The notes beneath the pieces were generated by a model. That model ran no database searches. It saw only the letters and a list, made by a program, of their open reading frames with translations, and was not told the origin of the DNA. Position numbers and translations under genes: made by a program. Below, piece after piece: positions 27,595 to 38,157 of a stretch of 64,000 nt of DNA (its first letter is position 1; each line of letters starts with the position of its first letter). Source of the DNA: Candidatus Nitrotoga sp. SPKER (GTDB lineage Bacteria; Pseudomonadota; Gammaproteobacteria; Burkholderiales; Gallionellaceae); NCBI GenBank assembly GCA_003402285.1, contig QFXG01000001.1, positions 62,001-126,000 of the forward strand, given 5' to 3'.

Positions 27595-28205
27595 GCGGCT
27601 AACCTATGTGCATGCTCGGGCAGAGTGCCAAACAAGGCAAACTCGGTTATCTCGTCAATTTCTAGCGCACAGGCCACTGTTAGAACTTTTCCTATTTTTA
27701 TGGGGGCACCTAGTCTAGTTACACTGACTCCCAACTTGCGGAACATGCGCTCAACGGCCACACTCGTAACTGAGACATAGCGCTCTATTCCATTTTTTTG
27801 AGCAAACCTTACAGCTGCTTGAATCATCTGGATGGGAATATTACTCAGTCCGAAACCACTGCTGTCTAATTTGTCACTTGATATTGCAAATCGGCTTAAT
27901 TCCCATACGGCAGTTTGTTGAGGTGCCGGCTGTCCATGCAAGAGCTGAGGAAAAGTGTCCTTTAACATATTGGGACCGGTAGTAGGCAATAATCGCCAGC
28001 AACCTTGCACCTCATTCTCTTCGTCTCTTGCCAACACATATACAGGGTTAGCCTCATCAAACTCGTCGTGCTCCATGCCATTATCACTATTAACATCCCA
28101 TCCCAGACGATCATGAAAAACTTCGTGCCTAAGACGGTACATTCCCAGTACTGCTTGATGATCTAGAGATCCATCTCCATGTTGTGCAAGCATTATTTGT
28201 CTCAT
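27591..28205 (-). CDS. luxI: acyl-homoserine-lactone synthase (LuxI family)
   Basis: 204 aa. Conserved LuxI residues are all visible: MYRLRHEVFHDRLGWDV (Arg, Phe, Trp), EHDEFDEANPVYVLA (Glu, Asp, Asp), GCWRLLPTTGPNML (Arg) and AVWELSRFAIS (Glu, Arg). Makes N-acyl-homoserine lactone from SAM and an acyl-ACP or acyl-CoA. A lux-box dyad lies 65-85 bases upstream and a hairpin covers part of its AGGAG ribosome site. Overlaps the receiver-like gene downstream; luxR lies 290 bases upstream in the same orientation. Confidence 0.95.
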   Translation of the reverse strand: MRQIMLAQHGDGSLDHQAVLGMYRLRHEVFHDRLGWDVNSDNGMEHDEFDEANPVYVLARDEENEVQGCWRLLPTTGPNMLKDTFPQLLHGQPAPQQTAVWELSRFAISSDKLDSSGFGLSNIPIQMIQAAVRFAQKNGIERYVSVTSVAVERMFRKLGVSVTRLGAPIKIGKVLTVACALEIDEITEFALFGTLPEHAHRLAA

Positions 28206-28215
28206 TTTTCTTTCT

Positions 28216-28237
28216 CCTGTCGTTGGTTGATGACAGG
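28216..28237 (-). promoter_or_regulatory. hairpin over the luxI ribosome binding site
   Basis: CCTGTC, 10 bases, GACAGG: a perfect 6-bp inverted repeat. In the mRNA the 3' arm runs into the Shine-Dalgarno (GACAGGAGA), 11 bases before the ATG, so folding could hide part of it. The spacing (CTG-N14-CAG) differs from a lux box (CTG-N10-CAG). Confidence 0.45.
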
Positions 28238-28269
28238 GGTAATGAGACTACTTATCTCAGCCGCTAGCT

Positions 28270-28289
28270 AGCTGTAAGATCTGACAGGG
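28270..28289 (-). promoter_or_regulatory. lux box upstream of luxI
   Basis: CCCTGTCAGATCTTACAGCT on the minus strand matches the lux-box consensus ACCTGTAGGATCGTACAGGT closely, with the CTG-N10-CAG core. Centre about 74 bases before the luxI start, leaving room for a promoter with the box near -42. Expected target of the LuxR protein at 28497-29225, giving positive feedback. Confidence 0.8.
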
Positions 28290-28496
28290 TTAAATAACAA
28301 TAATGGCTGGAAACCAATGCTGCAAAAATTTCTAGAGTTAAGCGGAGAGTATTGCTTTGAGAGAAATAATGAAGAGATTTCGCCGTTCACGGCATTTTGT
28401 AGGTCTAATAATCTGTTACATACATAAACTGTGTAAATTCTTTAATAACTCGAGTATGACAACGACCAACCACCATAAAGAACCATCATATAAAAT

Positions 28497-29225
28497 TCAG
28501 GGAATTATAAGACCCATCGAAACTGCACGGGCAATTGCATGTTGACGGTTGGATGCTCCCATTTTGTTACCTGCATTCTGAAGGTGAAAAGTTACGGTAC
28601 GTTCCGTAATTTGAAGTATGTCAGCTATCTCACCGCCCGTTTTTCCTTCAGCCGCCCAAAGAAGACATTCTTTTTCCCGGAGCGTAAGCTCCATTTTTGT
28701 CAATAGAAGCGGCCCTTTACTTAGTACAACGCGCTGAGTCGCCTCATGTAAATAACATGCCAGTAATTGAGCTTTCCCTATGATAGAAAGAATATCTTGT
28801 TGAGCTCTATAGGAATCTTGGGAAGACGCAAGACTTAACATTGCGGCTTCACCATGGCCACCGTGAACAGCAAAGCTTGCACCACATAGCAAACCAAACT
28901 CTCTTGACTCATTTCGCAATTTAGCTTCTTGATCACTCTTAAACACACGACTATCCCAAACCACAGGAATAGTCTGCCTTTTAGTTATACAGTGGTAATA
29001 GGTAGGATCAATCTCTTGATAATTATGTTCAACGTAACGCGCGCGCCATTCCTTAGGATATCCATTTAGAATGAATTGATATGGTCGAGTAAGAGAGGTA
29101 TTTACCTGCACCCCGTAAATAAAATAATCAAATCCCAACTGGCCAGCAATGCTGGCTGTCGCAGCGTGCAAGGCTTCGACTGTGCCACAACTTAGCAATG
29201 GTTCAAACAAATCCAAATCAGACAT
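28497..29225 (-). CDS. luxR: LuxR-family quorum-sensing regulator
   Basis: 242 aa. N-terminal autoinducer-binding domain (LGFDYFIYGVQ, YPKEWRARYVEHNYQEIDPTYYHC, PVVWDSRVF; these hold the Trp, Tyr, Asp and Trp that contact the lactone), then the LuxR-type helix-turn-helix LTLREKECLLWAAEGKTGGEIADILQITERTVTFHLQNAGNKMGASNRQHAIARAVSMGLI. Upstream of luxI in tandem. AGGAGAAAAATC serves as ribosome site. No lux box is visible in front of luxR itself. Confidence 0.93.
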   Translation of the reverse strand: MSDLDLFEPLLSCGTVEALHAATASIAGQLGFDYFIYGVQVNTSLTRPYQFILNGYPKEWRARYVEHNYQEIDPTYYHCITKRQTIPVVWDSRVFKSDQEAKLRNESREFGLLCGASFAVHGGHGEAAMLSLASSQDSYRAQQDILSIIGKAQLLACYLHEATQRVVLSKGPLLLTKMELTLREKECLLWAAEGKTGGEIADILQITERTVTFHLQNAGNKMGASNRQHAIARAVSMGLIIP

Positions 29226-29368
29226 GATTTTTCTCCTCGCTTATATTTCGTGGGTACAGATTATTTACTAATTTAATCTACTGCTATAGCATATTACGCT
29301 TAAAAAATTTACAATTCAAAGCCTTATACCAATTGTTCACTGTACTCTTATATCTGAGTTAAGTGCAA

Positions 29369-30418
29369 TTAGGTAAACGGTAGCTCTGCGGTACCTAAGC
29401 CTATAGTAGCGATTTCATGCACCGCCTTCATAAATTTTGCTTGCTCGTGTAATTGCACTAATGTTTCTGGATGGAGGCGACCGCGCATCTGCACGAGGCG
29501 CGCTTTACTGGTCGCTGGCATGTCCCACTTTAGTCCAGCTAGCAATTCATCTGCCAAGGACGGTTGATTACATAGCAGCACCATATCACAGCCAGCCTCC
29601 AGAGCCGCTTCCGTACGTTGCAGGATGCCACCTGCTACCGTGGCACCTTCCATGCTAAGGTCGTCACTAAAAATACATCCGTTAAAGCCCAGTTCACCGC
29701 GAAGAATATTTTTCAACCATATTTTGGAGAAACCTGCTGAATATTTATCAACTTTTGGGTAAATCACGTGTGCGGGCATAACCGCAGTCAGACCATAATT
29801 TACCATCTGACGAAATGGAATAAGGTCGCACAACTCAATGTCGGTATAGCTACGCTCATCTATCGGAATTTCCAGGTGTGAATCAGCATGTACATAACCG
29901 TGCCCAGGAAAATGCTTACCCACGGTAGCCATGCCACCCTGCCTGAGCCCTAATAACAGGCTATGTGCCAGCTCGCCTATGGCCTGAGGCTCAGAATGAA
30001 AAGCACGGTCGCCAATTACTTTGCTGATGCCGAAATCTATATCTAGCACCGGGGTAAAACTAAAATCTACACCGCAAGCCCGCAATTCTGCGGCCAACAC
30101 ATAACCTACCTGCTGCGCCAGATACTTGGCGCGACGCGGGTTTTCATCCCAAATATTGCCTAACTCACGCATCGCCGGGATACGCGTAAAACCATCGACA
30201 AAACGTTGCACTCGCCCACCCTCATGGTCCACTGCAATCAATAGCGGAGGAGTACGCAATGCATGAATGCTGGCTGTCAGCTGGGCCAACTGGCGTGGAG
30301 ATTCGTAATTACGCGCAAATAGAATCACGCCACCCACTAGTTCATGGCGTAAACGTGCTTCATCTTCCGCAGTAAGAGTGGATCCTGCGATATCCAGCAT
30401 GCATGGGCCGATTCCCAT
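29369..30418 (-). CDS. nagZ: beta-N-acetylhexosaminidase
   Basis: 349 aa, glycoside hydrolase family 3. The signature [18 protein letters not shown] and [15 protein letters not shown] (nucleophile Asp) are intact, with [10 protein letters not shown] earlier. Removes N-acetylglucosamine from muropeptides in cytoplasmic cell-wall recycling. Starts [37 protein letters not shown]. Last gene of a minus-strand run after acpS, 176 bases apart. Confidence 0.95.
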   Translation of the reverse strand: MGIGPCMLDIAGSTLTAEDEARLRHELVGGVILFARNYESPRQLAQLTASIHALRTPPLLIAVDHEGGRVQRFVDGFTRIPAMRELGNIWDENPRRAKYLAQQVGYVLAAELRACGVDFSFTPVLDIDFGISKVIGDRAFHSEPQAIGELAHSLLLGLRQGGMATVGKHFPGHGYVHADSHLEIPIDERSYTDIELCDLIPFRQMVNYGLTAVMPAHVIYPKVDKYSAGFSKIWLKNILRGELGFNGCIFSDDLSMEGATVAGGILQRTEAALEAGCDMVLLCNQPSLADELLAGLKWDMPATSKARLVQMRGRLHPETLVQLHEQAKFMKAVHEIATIGLGTAELPFT

Positions 30419-30594
30419 TCAAACTCTCCTAATGATCTTTACGTAATTCATAACGGATGCCCCTAACTATCCTTCCTGCAAAAGTGAAATTTGAAAGGCT
30501 TAAATTAAATATATTTTGAATGACTGAATTTTTTACTTAAGAAAACTTATCGAAACAGTAAATTTTGTCCGTGTCTTCACAATTTAATGCTTAC

Positions 30595-30975
30595 TTAATT
30601 TTTTTCCAAAATGACGAATGCCACAGCAACATCATGGTCGTCACTTATACTTAAATGGTGGTGTGTCAACCCCAACTGCATTAGGTGTGCAGCCAATTCC
30701 GCATCAAATTCAAAAGTGGGTTTACCAAAAACATCGTGTGTCACGCTCATTTTCTGCAAGCTCACGGGATAACGCAGGCCACTTCCTACCGCCTTTGCCA
30801 GTGCTTCCTTGGCGGCAAAGCGTTTCATTAGCAAACGCACAGGGTAGGTATGAACACGATATTCGAGTAACTCCTGCTGGCTCAAAATGCGCTGGGCAAA
30901 ACGCTCGCCGAAACTGGTATGCACTGCCTCAATGCGTGCATAAGCCACGATGTCAGTGCCGATACCCAAAATCAC
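30595..30975 (-). CDS. acpS: holo-[acyl-carrier-protein] synthase
   Basis: 126 aa. MILGIGTDIVAYARIEAV (metal-binding Asp) and LLMKRFAAKEALAKAVGSGLR (catalytic Glu block) identify AcpS, which moves phosphopantetheine from CoA to ACP. Follows pdxJ by 20 bases, the usual recO-pdxJ-acpS order. Confidence 0.96.
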   Translation of the reverse strand: MILGIGTDIVAYARIEAVHTSFGERFAQRILSQQELLEYRVHTYPVRLLMKRFAAKEALAKAVGSGLRYPVSLQKMSVTHDVFGKPTFEFDAELAAHLMQLGLTHHHLSISDDHDVAVAFVILEKN

Positions 30976-30995
30976 GGTGGCTGAATTCCCATACT

Positions 30996-31721
30996 TTATG
31001 GGTGGATGCCGATTAGCAGCGCTTTCATTTTTTTCACTGCTTGCTCAAGGCCAATAAAAAGCGCCTCGGCGATTATGGCATGACCGATGTTGAGTTCGCA
31101 GATATCAGGAATAGCAACGATAGGCTGTACGTTATGATAATTTAGGCCGTGTCCGGCATTCACTTGCAAACCGAGCGCATGAGCATGCACCACTGTGCGT
31201 TGAATGCGCGCTAACTCTTGTACCTGATGCGATACGCTGGCCGCATCAGCATATTTTCCGGTATGTATCTCTACTACTGGAGCGCCTGCAGACCGCGCCG
31301 CATCCATTTGTTTTTCATCCGCGTCCACAAACAATGACACACGTATCCCCGCCGCCGCACAGCACTCACAAGCGTGCTTCACACTCTCAAAATTCCCCAC
31401 CACATCCAACCCTCCCTCGGTGGTCAATTCTTCACGCCGTTCCGGCACGAAGCAAACATCGTGCGGCTTAATACGCAAAGCAATAGCCAACATTTCGTCG
31501 GTAATGGCACTTTCAAGATTCATGCGCGTTTGCAGCATGTCACGGAGGATTTCCACGTCTTTATCCTGAATATGACGACGGTCTTCGCGTAAATGTAGTG
31601 TAATAACATCAGCCCCCGCCGCCTCACCGATCAACGCTGCTTGAATCACGTTGGGGTAACGTGTACCCCTAACTTGGCGCAGCGTGGCAACATGGTCAAT
31701 ATTAAGTCCAAGTTTGATCAT
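30996..31721 (-). CDS. pdxJ: pyridoxine 5'-phosphate synthase
   Basis: 241 aa. [53 protein letters not shown] and [11 protein letters not shown]-type block ([12 protein letters not shown]) mark PdxJ, which condenses 1-deoxyxylulose 5-phosphate with 3-amino-2-oxopropyl phosphate to make vitamin B6. Start overlaps the recO stop by 4 bases. Confidence 0.97.
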   Translation of the reverse strand: MIKLGLNIDHVATLRQVRGTRYPNVIQAALIGEAAGADVITLHLREDRRHIQDKDVEILRDMLQTRMNLESAITDEMLAIALRIKPHDVCFVPERREELTTEGGLDVVGNFESVKHACECCAAAGIRVSLFVDADEKQMDAARSAGAPVVEIHTGKYADAASVSHQVQELARIQRTVVHAHALGLQVNAGHGLNYHNVQPIVAIPDICELNIGHAIIAEALFIGLEQAVKKMKALLIGIHP

Positions 31722-32461
31722 ATTTTTTGTAGATCCCTTATCAATTCGCGCGTATGCAATGTTTTACCTGCAAGATGATGATTCAATAACATACGCATCA
31801 ATTGCTTGCTCTGCTGCGCGCTAATTGCATCGCGGTAGTCGTCAGCAGCCATATCTTGCAAGGTTTTACCCAACATCAACAAACCTTCTGATGCACTTGA
31901 TATATCTGAGCCATTGGGTGTAGCACGCACCGCACCCCGTTCAAGCACATAACGATAGGGTGCGTCAGAATTAATCGCCTCACCGCTATCTGCTTCTTGT
32001 ACCAATAAAAGCGCATAGCCCAACTCCTGCAGCAAATGTTTTTCAAAACAACGCAAAATGGCAGCATAGTCTGCTTCATTTGCTAGCCGTTGCAGCGTGT
32101 GCTGGTAGTAATCGAACAGTTGCTCGTGCGGATCATCGCGCACCATCAGATTAAGCAGCAATTCATTCAAATAAAAACCGCACAACAATGCCGTTCCCTG
32201 TAATTGCGGCTGCCCCCCCTGCCACTCGGCACGATGCAAAGTACGCAATTCATGTTTGCCGAACCAACTTAACATTAATGGCTGAAAACTCATTAATAAA
32301 CCACGCAACGCTGATCTCGGACGTCGTGCGCCGCGCGCCACCAATGCTACGCGACCATGCTGACGACTTAAAACTTCCAACACCAGGCTGGTTTCACGGT
32401 ATGGATAGCTGTGCAGGACGAAAGCCGGTTCGTCTTCTAATCTGTGTTTGTGTGGCTGCAA
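31718..32461 (-). CDS. recO: DNA repair protein RecO
   Basis: 247 aa. N-terminal OB fold ([50 protein letters not shown]) and helical C-terminus ([27 protein letters not shown]). Partners RecR. Separated from era by about 150 bases, then coupled to pdxJ. Confidence 0.94.
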   Translation of the reverse strand: MQPHKHRLEDEPAFVLHSYPYRETSLVLEVLSRQHGRVALVARGARRPRSALRGLLMSFQPLMLSWFGKHELRTLHRAEWQGGQPQLQGTALLCGFYLNELLLNLMVRDDPHEQLFDYYQHTLQRLANEADYAAILRCFEKHLLQELGYALLLVQEADSGEAINSDAPYRYVLERGAVRATPNGSDISSASEGLLMLGKTLQDMAADDYRDAISAQQSKQLMRMLLNHHLAGKTLHTRELIRDLQKI

Positions 32462-32614
32462 TCTACTTCTCCCAGCTTCCCCTTGTCACAGAAGAACTGA
32501 CGAGGACAACAAAGCTAACCGTCCAACTATGAAAAGTACGCTATCTAGCATGAAAACCACATCAATAAACCTTTTACTGATGAAGGAAAAAACAAAAAGT
32601 GCTTAATGTTAGAA

Positions 32615-33505
32615 TTATTCATACCCCAAACTTTTCAACACCTGTGCATTGTCTGCCCAACCACTTCGCACTTTAATCCACACCTCGAGATAAACTTTTC
32701 CATCAAACAGTGCCTCCATATCTAATCGCGCCTGGGTGGCAATTTCTTTCAGCTTCTCACCATTCTTACCAATCAACATTGCCTTATGCGCGTCTTTATC
32801 CACGAGAATCGCTGCATGGATGCGGCGCAGCTTCCCTTCTATTTTAAACTGTTCAATCACAACACTTACTGAGTAAGGTAGCTCTTCACCGGAGTAGCGA
32901 AAGACTTTTTCACGCACCAATTCAGCTGCCAAAAAACGTTCATTACGATCAGTGATTTCATCTTCAGGATAAATTTTCTCGCCTTCGAGCAGATAGGGGC
33001 GAACTGCATTTAATAAGGTATCGAGCTGCTTGTTTTGCTTTGCGCTCACTGGTACGATCGCAGTAAATTCACGCTCCTTGGCTATCTCCTGAATAAATGG
33101 TAGTAACTCTGATTTATTCTCCATGTTATCGACCTTGTTGATAACAAGCAGCACTGGCATATTTTTTGGTAGCAGATTCATTACTTGACGATCTCGCTCA
33201 TCGAAATTCCTGGCCTCAATTACGAACAGCACCACATTCACATTACGTAAACTACTCGTTACTACACGATTCAAACCGCGATTCAGGGTATTAAGATGCT
33301 TCGTCTGGAATCCGGGGGTATCTACAAATACAAATTGTGCATACTCTTCAGTTAATATTCCGCTAATACGATGGCGTGTAGTCTGAGCCTTGCGTGAAGT
33401 GATGCTTATTTTTTGGCCAATCAGATGATTAAGCAAAGTGGATTTACCCACATTTGGGCGGCCAACAATAGCGATAAAGCCGCTGTGGTAATTACTTGCG
33501 TTCAT
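32615..33505 (-). CDS. era: GTPase Era
   Basis: 296 aa. [36 protein letters not shown] (G1 and switch), DTPGF, NKVD, then a C-terminal KH domain ([34 protein letters not shown]) that binds the 3' end of 16S rRNA. Overlaps the rnc stop by 4 bases. Confidence 0.97.
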   Translation of the reverse strand: MNASNYHSGFIAIVGRPNVGKSTLLNHLIGQKISITSRKAQTTRHRISGILTEEYAQFVFVDTPGFQTKHLNTLNRGLNRVVTSSLRNVNVVLFVIEARNFDERDRQVMNLLPKNMPVLLVINKVDNMENKSELLPFIQEIAKEREFTAIVPVSAKQNKQLDTLLNAVRPYLLEGEKIYPEDEITDRNERFLAAELVREKVFRYSGEELPYSVSVVIEQFKIEGKLRRIHAAILVDKDAHKAMLIGKNGEKLKEIATQARLDMEALFDGKVYLEVWIKVRSGWADNAQVLKSLGYE

Positions 33506-34176
33506 GACTGACTTTCAATTTTCCGGTAAGCGGCTTCTGCTGCTACCTGCTCTGCGGTACGACGACTACTGCCTTCACCACACGTGAATAATTTTAATTG
33601 TTCGATTTGACATTCAACTTTAAATAACTGTGCATGTGCCTCGCCCTGGGTAGCAATCACGGTATATTTTGGTAGTGCCAGACGCTTACCTTGTAAGTAT
33701 TCCTGCAACAAGGTTTTAAAATCCTTACCCAACGTCTGCGCGTCTGCTTGTGCTATAAAAGGCACATATAGCCGGAGCACAACTTGCTCTGCGGCTGTAA
33801 AACCTGCATCTATAAATACTGCGCCGAACAATGCCTCCATAGCATCAGCAAGAATAGATGGGCGACGAAATCCAGCGCTTTTGCGCTCCCCTTCACCCAA
33901 CAATAATAATTCACCCAAACGTAATTGCTGCGCTAAAATAAACAAGGTTTGCTGATTGACCAAATTAGAACGCCGACGAGATAAGTCACCTTCCGGCAAG
34001 TCAGGATAAAGGCCATATAGATATTTAGCTACGACACAATTGAGTATACTGTCACCCAGAAACTCCAATCGCTCGTTGTGTTCCGGACTATAGCTACGAT
34101 GCGTCAGAGCACGCTGTAATAATCGCGATTGCGTGAAAACATGACCAATCTGGCTACACAGCACATCACGATTCAT
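33502..34176 (-). CDS. rnc: ribonuclease III
   Basis: 224 aa. [21 protein letters not shown] is the RNase III signature; [17 protein letters not shown] carries the second acidic pair; the C-terminal double-stranded RNA-binding domain starts at [10 protein letters not shown]. Processes rRNA and double-stranded mRNA. Overlaps DUF4845 gene by 11 bases and era by 4. Confidence 0.97.
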   Translation of the reverse strand: MNRDVLCSQIGHVFTQSRLLQRALTHRSYSPEHNERLEFLGDSILNCVVAKYLYGLYPDLPEGDLSRRRSNLVNQQTLFILAQQLRLGELLLLGEGERKSAGFRRPSILADAMEALFGAVFIDAGFTAAEQVVLRLYVPFIAQADAQTLGKDFKTLLQEYLQGKRLALPKYTVIATQGEAHAQLFKVECQIEQLKLFTCGEGSSRRTAEQVAAEAAYRKIESQS

Positions 34177-34555
34177 TGGCTATTTTTTTAACACTACTTG
34201 GATTAAATTCAAGTAATAAACTCGTATTGGCAACCAGTGGTATCTTAACTTGATAGCTAATACTCAACGATAAACCACGTGCATCCTTCACTATCTCAAT
34301 GTCATTTGCCGTGACGACATTAATGTTATTCATCATGGCGCGTTTACTGAACGACTCACGAATATCCTTGGATTGTGCCCCTTGCATTCCAGGATCATTC
34401 ACGATGGTGGAGAGAATGCCTTTAATTTCGGCATCCTGAACATATGCCGGGATAACCTTCATGCCGCCAATTGCCGCTATTATTAATATTACTGACCATA
34501 CCAGAAGACCAGACAAACTCACGCCACGCTGTCTGTTTGCTATTGTTTTGATCAT
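34166..34555 (-). CDS. DUF4845 membrane-anchored protein
   Basis: 129 aa. A short basic N-terminus (MIKTIANRQRGVSLSGLL) resembling a prepilin-like leader and one membrane span (VWSVILIIAAIGGMKVIPAYVQ), then a small soluble domain. This is the conserved DUF4845 gene found between lepB and rnc in betaproteobacteria. Function not established. Confidence 0.85.
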   Translation of the reverse strand: MIKTIANRQRGVSLSGLLVWSVILIIAAIGGMKVIPAYVQDAEIKGILSTIVNDPGMQGAQSKDIRESFSKRAMMNNINVVTANDIEIVKDARGLSLSISYQVKIPLVANTSLLLEFNPSSVKKIANES

Positions 34556-34576
34556 GCTCCTCCCTGGTTTGTAACT

Positions 34577-35380
34577 TCAATCAATGGATAAGCCTATACG
34601 TTTCAAATCGCTAAAATTCATCCAGATCATGAATGCTTTGCCAACGATCATATTATCCGGCACAAAACCCCAATAACGACTATCTCGGCTGTTATCGCGA
34701 TTATCACCCAGCATAAAATAATGCCCGGTTGGAACTATACAGCGCACCTCCTTTTCGCTGTATGCACAATTCTCTCGATGAGGAAACTCCGCCACCGCAC
34801 CGAGATGAATGCTCGGCACTTCTGGATTTACGAGCATTGAATGGACATGTCCAGTCAAATTTTCTCTAAAACGTTCGGTATGCACAAAGTTGAGTGCAGT
34901 CTCCACATAATTATAATCACCGTCCGGCTGCTGCTCTTGCAGTACATCATTCACATACACTTTCTTATTGCGATATGCAATTTGATCACCAGGCAAACCG
35001 ACCACCCGCTTAATATAATCCAGCGATGGATTTTCAGGATAATGGAATACCATCACATCGCCTCGGCTGGGGGAATTAATTTCTACCAGTTTTTTACTGA
35101 TGATGGGCAAACGAATACCATAAGTAAACTTGTTAACCAAGATGAAGTCGCCTACCTGTAAAGTAGGAATCATCGACCCAGAGGGTATTTTAAACGGCTC
35201 AACTAAAAATGAGCGCAACATAAATACCGCCAGGATAACAGGGAAAAAACTCTTGGAATATTCCACCCACCAAGGTTCTTTTGTAGAAGCTATGCGTTTC
35301 GATTGAAGCACGAAGCGATCCAGTAACCAAACACTACCGGTGATCAGCAGCAATACAAACATAATTAAAGCAAAGTCCAT
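34577..35380 (-). CDS. lepB: signal peptidase I
   Basis: 267 aa. Two N-terminal hydrophobic segments, catalytic Ser in PFKIPSGSMIPTLQVGDFILVNKF, catalytic Lys in YIKRVVGLPGD, and the C-terminal box HYFMLGDNRDNSRDSRYWGFVP. Cleaves signal peptides at the outer face of the inner membrane. 19 bases after lepA. Confidence 0.96.
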   Translation of the reverse strand: MDFALIMFVLLLITGSVWLLDRFVLQSKRIASTKEPWWVEYSKSFFPVILAVFMLRSFLVEPFKIPSGSMIPTLQVGDFILVNKFTYGIRLPIISKKLVEINSPSRGDVMVFHYPENPSLDYIKRVVGLPGDQIAYRNKKVYVNDVLQEQQPDGDYNYVETALNFVHTERFRENLTGHVHSMLVNPEVPSIHLGAVAEFPHRENCAYSEKEVRCIVPTGHYFMLGDNRDNSRDSRYWGFVPDNMIVGKAFMIWMNFSDLKRIGLSID

Positions 35381-35399
35381 CTTGATTCCTGTCTTTACG

Positions 35400-37193
35400 T
35401 TATTTTTCGCCTACCTGCAGAATAGCCAAAAAAGCCTCCTGCGGAATTTCCACATTACCCACTTGCTTCATACGTTTTTTGCCAGCCTTCTGTTTTTCCA
35501 GCAATTTACGCTTACGTGAGATGTCGCCACCATAACATTTAGCCAATACGTTTTTTCGTAGGGCTTTGACATTTTCGCGCGAGATGATGTTTGAACCGAC
35601 AGCAGCCTGAATTGCCACATCAAACATCTGACGCGGAATCAACTCACGCATTTTGGCCGCCACTTCACGACCACGGAACTGGCTGTTGCTACGGTGCAGG
35701 ATAATCGCTAATGCATCTACCTTTTCACCGTTAATCAGCATATCCACCTTGACTACATCAGCTGATCGGTATTCTTTAAACTCATAATCCATTGAGGCAT
35801 AGCCGCGCGAAATTGATTTCAACCTGTCGAAGAAATCAAGTACGATTTCTGCCATAGGTATCTCATATATCAGCAACACTTGCTTACCGTGATAGCTCAT
35901 ATCGAGCTGTACACCGCGCTTTTGTGTACATAATGTAATCACCGCACCAACGTATTCCTGCGGCATATACAAGTTGACGATCACGATGGGTTCACGGATT
36001 TCTTCAATTTTGGACGGATCTGGCATCTTGGAAGGATTATCTACTACCAGCAGCGTTCCGTCGCGCTGCACCACCTCGTAAATAACGGTAGGTGCAGTGG
36101 TAATTAAATCCATGTCGAACTCGCGCTCAAGTCGTTCCTGCACAATTTCCATATGCAGTAATCCCAAAAATCCGCAACGAAAACCGAAACCCAATGCCTG
36201 CGATACTTCTGGTTCATACTGCAATGAAGCGTCATTAAGCTTGAGTTTTTCCAGTGAATCACGCAGCGATTCATACTGATTTGACTCTACTGGAAATAAT
36301 CCAGCAAACACTTGTGGCTGGACTTCCTTAAAACCTGGCAAGGCTTCAGGTGTAGGCCGGTTTGCCAGCGTGATGGTGTCACCAACCTTGGCCGCCTTCA
36401 GCTCCTTAATACCCGCAATGACAAAACCGACCTGACCGGCAGTCAATACTTCCCGCGGTTGTGACTTCGGCGTAAATACACCAATGTGCTCAGTTAAATG
36501 CTGTGCGCCCGTAGCCATTAACAAAATCTTATCCTTGGGCTTTAAGGTGCCGTTAAAAACCCTCACCAACATTACTACGCCAACATAATTATCGAACCAC
36601 GCATCTATAATCAGCGCACACAACGGCGCAGCTGGGTCACCTTTAGGGGCTGGCACTTTAACAATTAAAGCCTCGAGCACATCCTGTACACCCTCACCTG
36701 TCTTGGCCGAACAGCGTGTCGCGTCGTGTGCATCGATTCCGATTACCTCCTCGATTTCTTCAATGGCGTTTTCCGGATTAGCAGACGGCAAGTCAATCTT
36801 ATTCAACACCGGCACTACTTCCACTCCAAGATCAAGGGCGGTGTAGCAGTTAGCAACGGTCTGTGCTTCCACTCCCTGAGATGCGTCAACGACTAACAGC
36901 GCGCCTTCGCAGGCAGATAATGAGCGTGATACCTCATAAGAAAAATCCACGTGTCCCGGCGTATCAATCAGGTTGAGATTATATATTTGACCATCACGGG
37001 CCTTATATTGCAGCGCAGCTGTCTGCGCTTTGATGGTGATGCCACGCTCACGTTCTAAATCCATGGAATCGAGCACCTGCGCTTCCATTTCGCGGTCAGA
37101 AAGCCCGCCGCACAACTGAATAATTCGATCGGCTAAAGTAGACTTACCGTGGTCAATGTGGGCGATAATAGAAAAATTACGAATGTGTTGCAT
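35400..37193 (-). CDS. lepA: elongation factor 4 (LepA)
   Basis: 597 aa, normal length. [24 protein letters not shown] (G1), [26 protein letters not shown], then the LepA-specific C-terminal domain ([58 protein letters not shown]). Ribosomal GTPase. First gene of the lepA-lepB-DUF4845-rnc-era run. Confidence 0.98.
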   Translation of the reverse strand: MQHIRNFSIIAHIDHGKSTLADRIIQLCGGLSDREMEAQVLDSMDLERERGITIKAQTAALQYKARDGQIYNLNLIDTPGHVDFSYEVSRSLSACEGALLVVDASQGVEAQTVANCYTALDLGVEVVPVLNKIDLPSANPENAIEEIEEVIGIDAHDATRCSAKTGEGVQDVLEALIVKVPAPKGDPAAPLCALIIDAWFDNYVGVVMLVRVFNGTLKPKDKILLMATGAQHLTEHIGVFTPKSQPREVLTAGQVGFVIAGIKELKAAKVGDTITLANRPTPEALPGFKEVQPQVFAGLFPVESNQYESLRDSLEKLKLNDASLQYEPEVSQALGFGFRCGFLGLLHMEIVQERLEREFDMDLITTAPTVIYEVVQRDGTLLVVDNPSKMPDPSKIEEIREPIVIVNLYMPQEYVGAVITLCTQKRGVQLDMSYHGKQVLLIYEIPMAEIVLDFFDRLKSISRGYASMDYEFKEYRSADVVKVDMLINGEKVDALAIILHRSNSQFRGREVAAKMRELIPRQMFDVAIQAAVGSNIISRENVKALRKNVLAKCYGGDISRKRKLLEKQKAGKKRMKQVGNVEIPQEAFLAILQVGEK

Positions 37194-37463
37194 GTGGATT
37201 AAACTTGTATCATACGGATTTAAGGACGTGTTATTTATATAAAAAGCATATTAATAAATAACGTTTTATTTAATAATTTCATTTAAAACTTAATCACAGC
37301 AGCTCAAGACACAGCGGGGACGGATTATACATTGAAGTCACTCCATCAGGCGGCAAGCATTGGCGTTAGCACTTTAGGCTATAGCTAAAGTGTTTGTTTG
37401 CTATCAACCAATACTCGTGCATCCAGACAGTCGAAACCAGATGTCTGCAAATTGATAGTCACT

Positions 37464-37577
37464 ATTAGTCAAACAAGCCATAAATCCCGCTCAATATCGC
37501 GATTAGTCAAACAAGCCATAAATCCCGCTCAATATCGCGATTAGTCAAACAAGCCATAAATCCCGCTCAATATCGCG
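37464..37577. repeat. 38-bp tandem repeat, three perfect copies
   Basis: ATTAGTCAAACAAGCCATAA...ATATCGCG repeated head to tail at 37464-37501, 37502-37539 and 37540-37577, with no difference between the copies. It sits in a 456-base gene-free stretch between lepA and a lipoprotein gene; no gene is otherwise seen there. Confidence 0.98.
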
Positions 37578-37650
37578 TTTCACTCGCACGATCTGATCTT
37601 ATCAGCCGATCAATCTTATGCGTTAAGCCAAGCCTTTTCTTAGGGAAAAT

Positions 37651-38157
37651 TTATTTTTTATTATAATAATTAAAGGCTTGCTCAGCGGACATTGGCTCAA
37701 TCAATGAGTAGCAACGACTATATACATTATTCTTTTCGATCTTGGCTCTTACCACCATATTTTTGGACGCGTCAAGGTTCCCTCTTTCTAAATTTGCGTC
37801 GATAGCAACGGGTGTTTCAGTACAATCATTCTCGTATGTTGTAGTTGTCTTTTGCCTGCAATCAGTGTTGATAGCGTTTCCTACGCCATTCGATGTACAA
37901 GAGACAGCACCAGGCTTCTCCACTTTTACAGTTTTACATGCTTTATGCACACGATAGCCTCGCGATAAAACACTATTAATTTCGTCAATTTTTGCTTCGT
38001 GGATGGATTCATCATTGCTTAAGCGTTTGTAGTCACTATCTCGAGAGCAGACATATTGAGCTCGTTCGTGTGAAGGCATTTTTTGAAAAGAACTAACCGT
38101 TGCGCATCCACAAATAGAAACCAAAATTGCAACAAAATATTTTGTGTTGCTCGTCAT
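37651..38157 (-). CDS. putative lipoprotein, unknown function
   Basis: 168 aa. N-terminus MTSNTKYFVAILVSICGCATVSS has a short charged start, a hydrophobic core and a plausible lipobox ending GC, so lipid attachment at that Cys is likely. The mature part has six further Cys residues (VCSRD, KACKTV, SCTSN, DCRQK, NDCTET, RCYSL), suggesting disulfides in the periplasm. Family not recognised. Stands alone between long noncoding stretches. Confidence 0.65.
   Translation of the reverse strand: MTSNTKYFVAILVSICGCATVSSFQKMPSHERAQYVCSRDSDYKRLSNDESIHEAKIDEINSVLSRGYRVHKACKTVKVEKPGAVSCTSNGVGNAINTDCRQKTTTTYENDCTETPVAIDANLERGNLDASKNMVVRAKIEKNNVYSRCYSLIEPMSAEQAFNYYNKK

Noticed and set aside
28357-28545. 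62-aa plus-strand ORF
   Set aside because: It overlaps the 3' end of luxR, has no ribosome site and shows no protein-like pattern.
37464-37577. CRISPR array
   Set aside because: The 38-bp units are head to tail with no spacers and no cas genes nearby.
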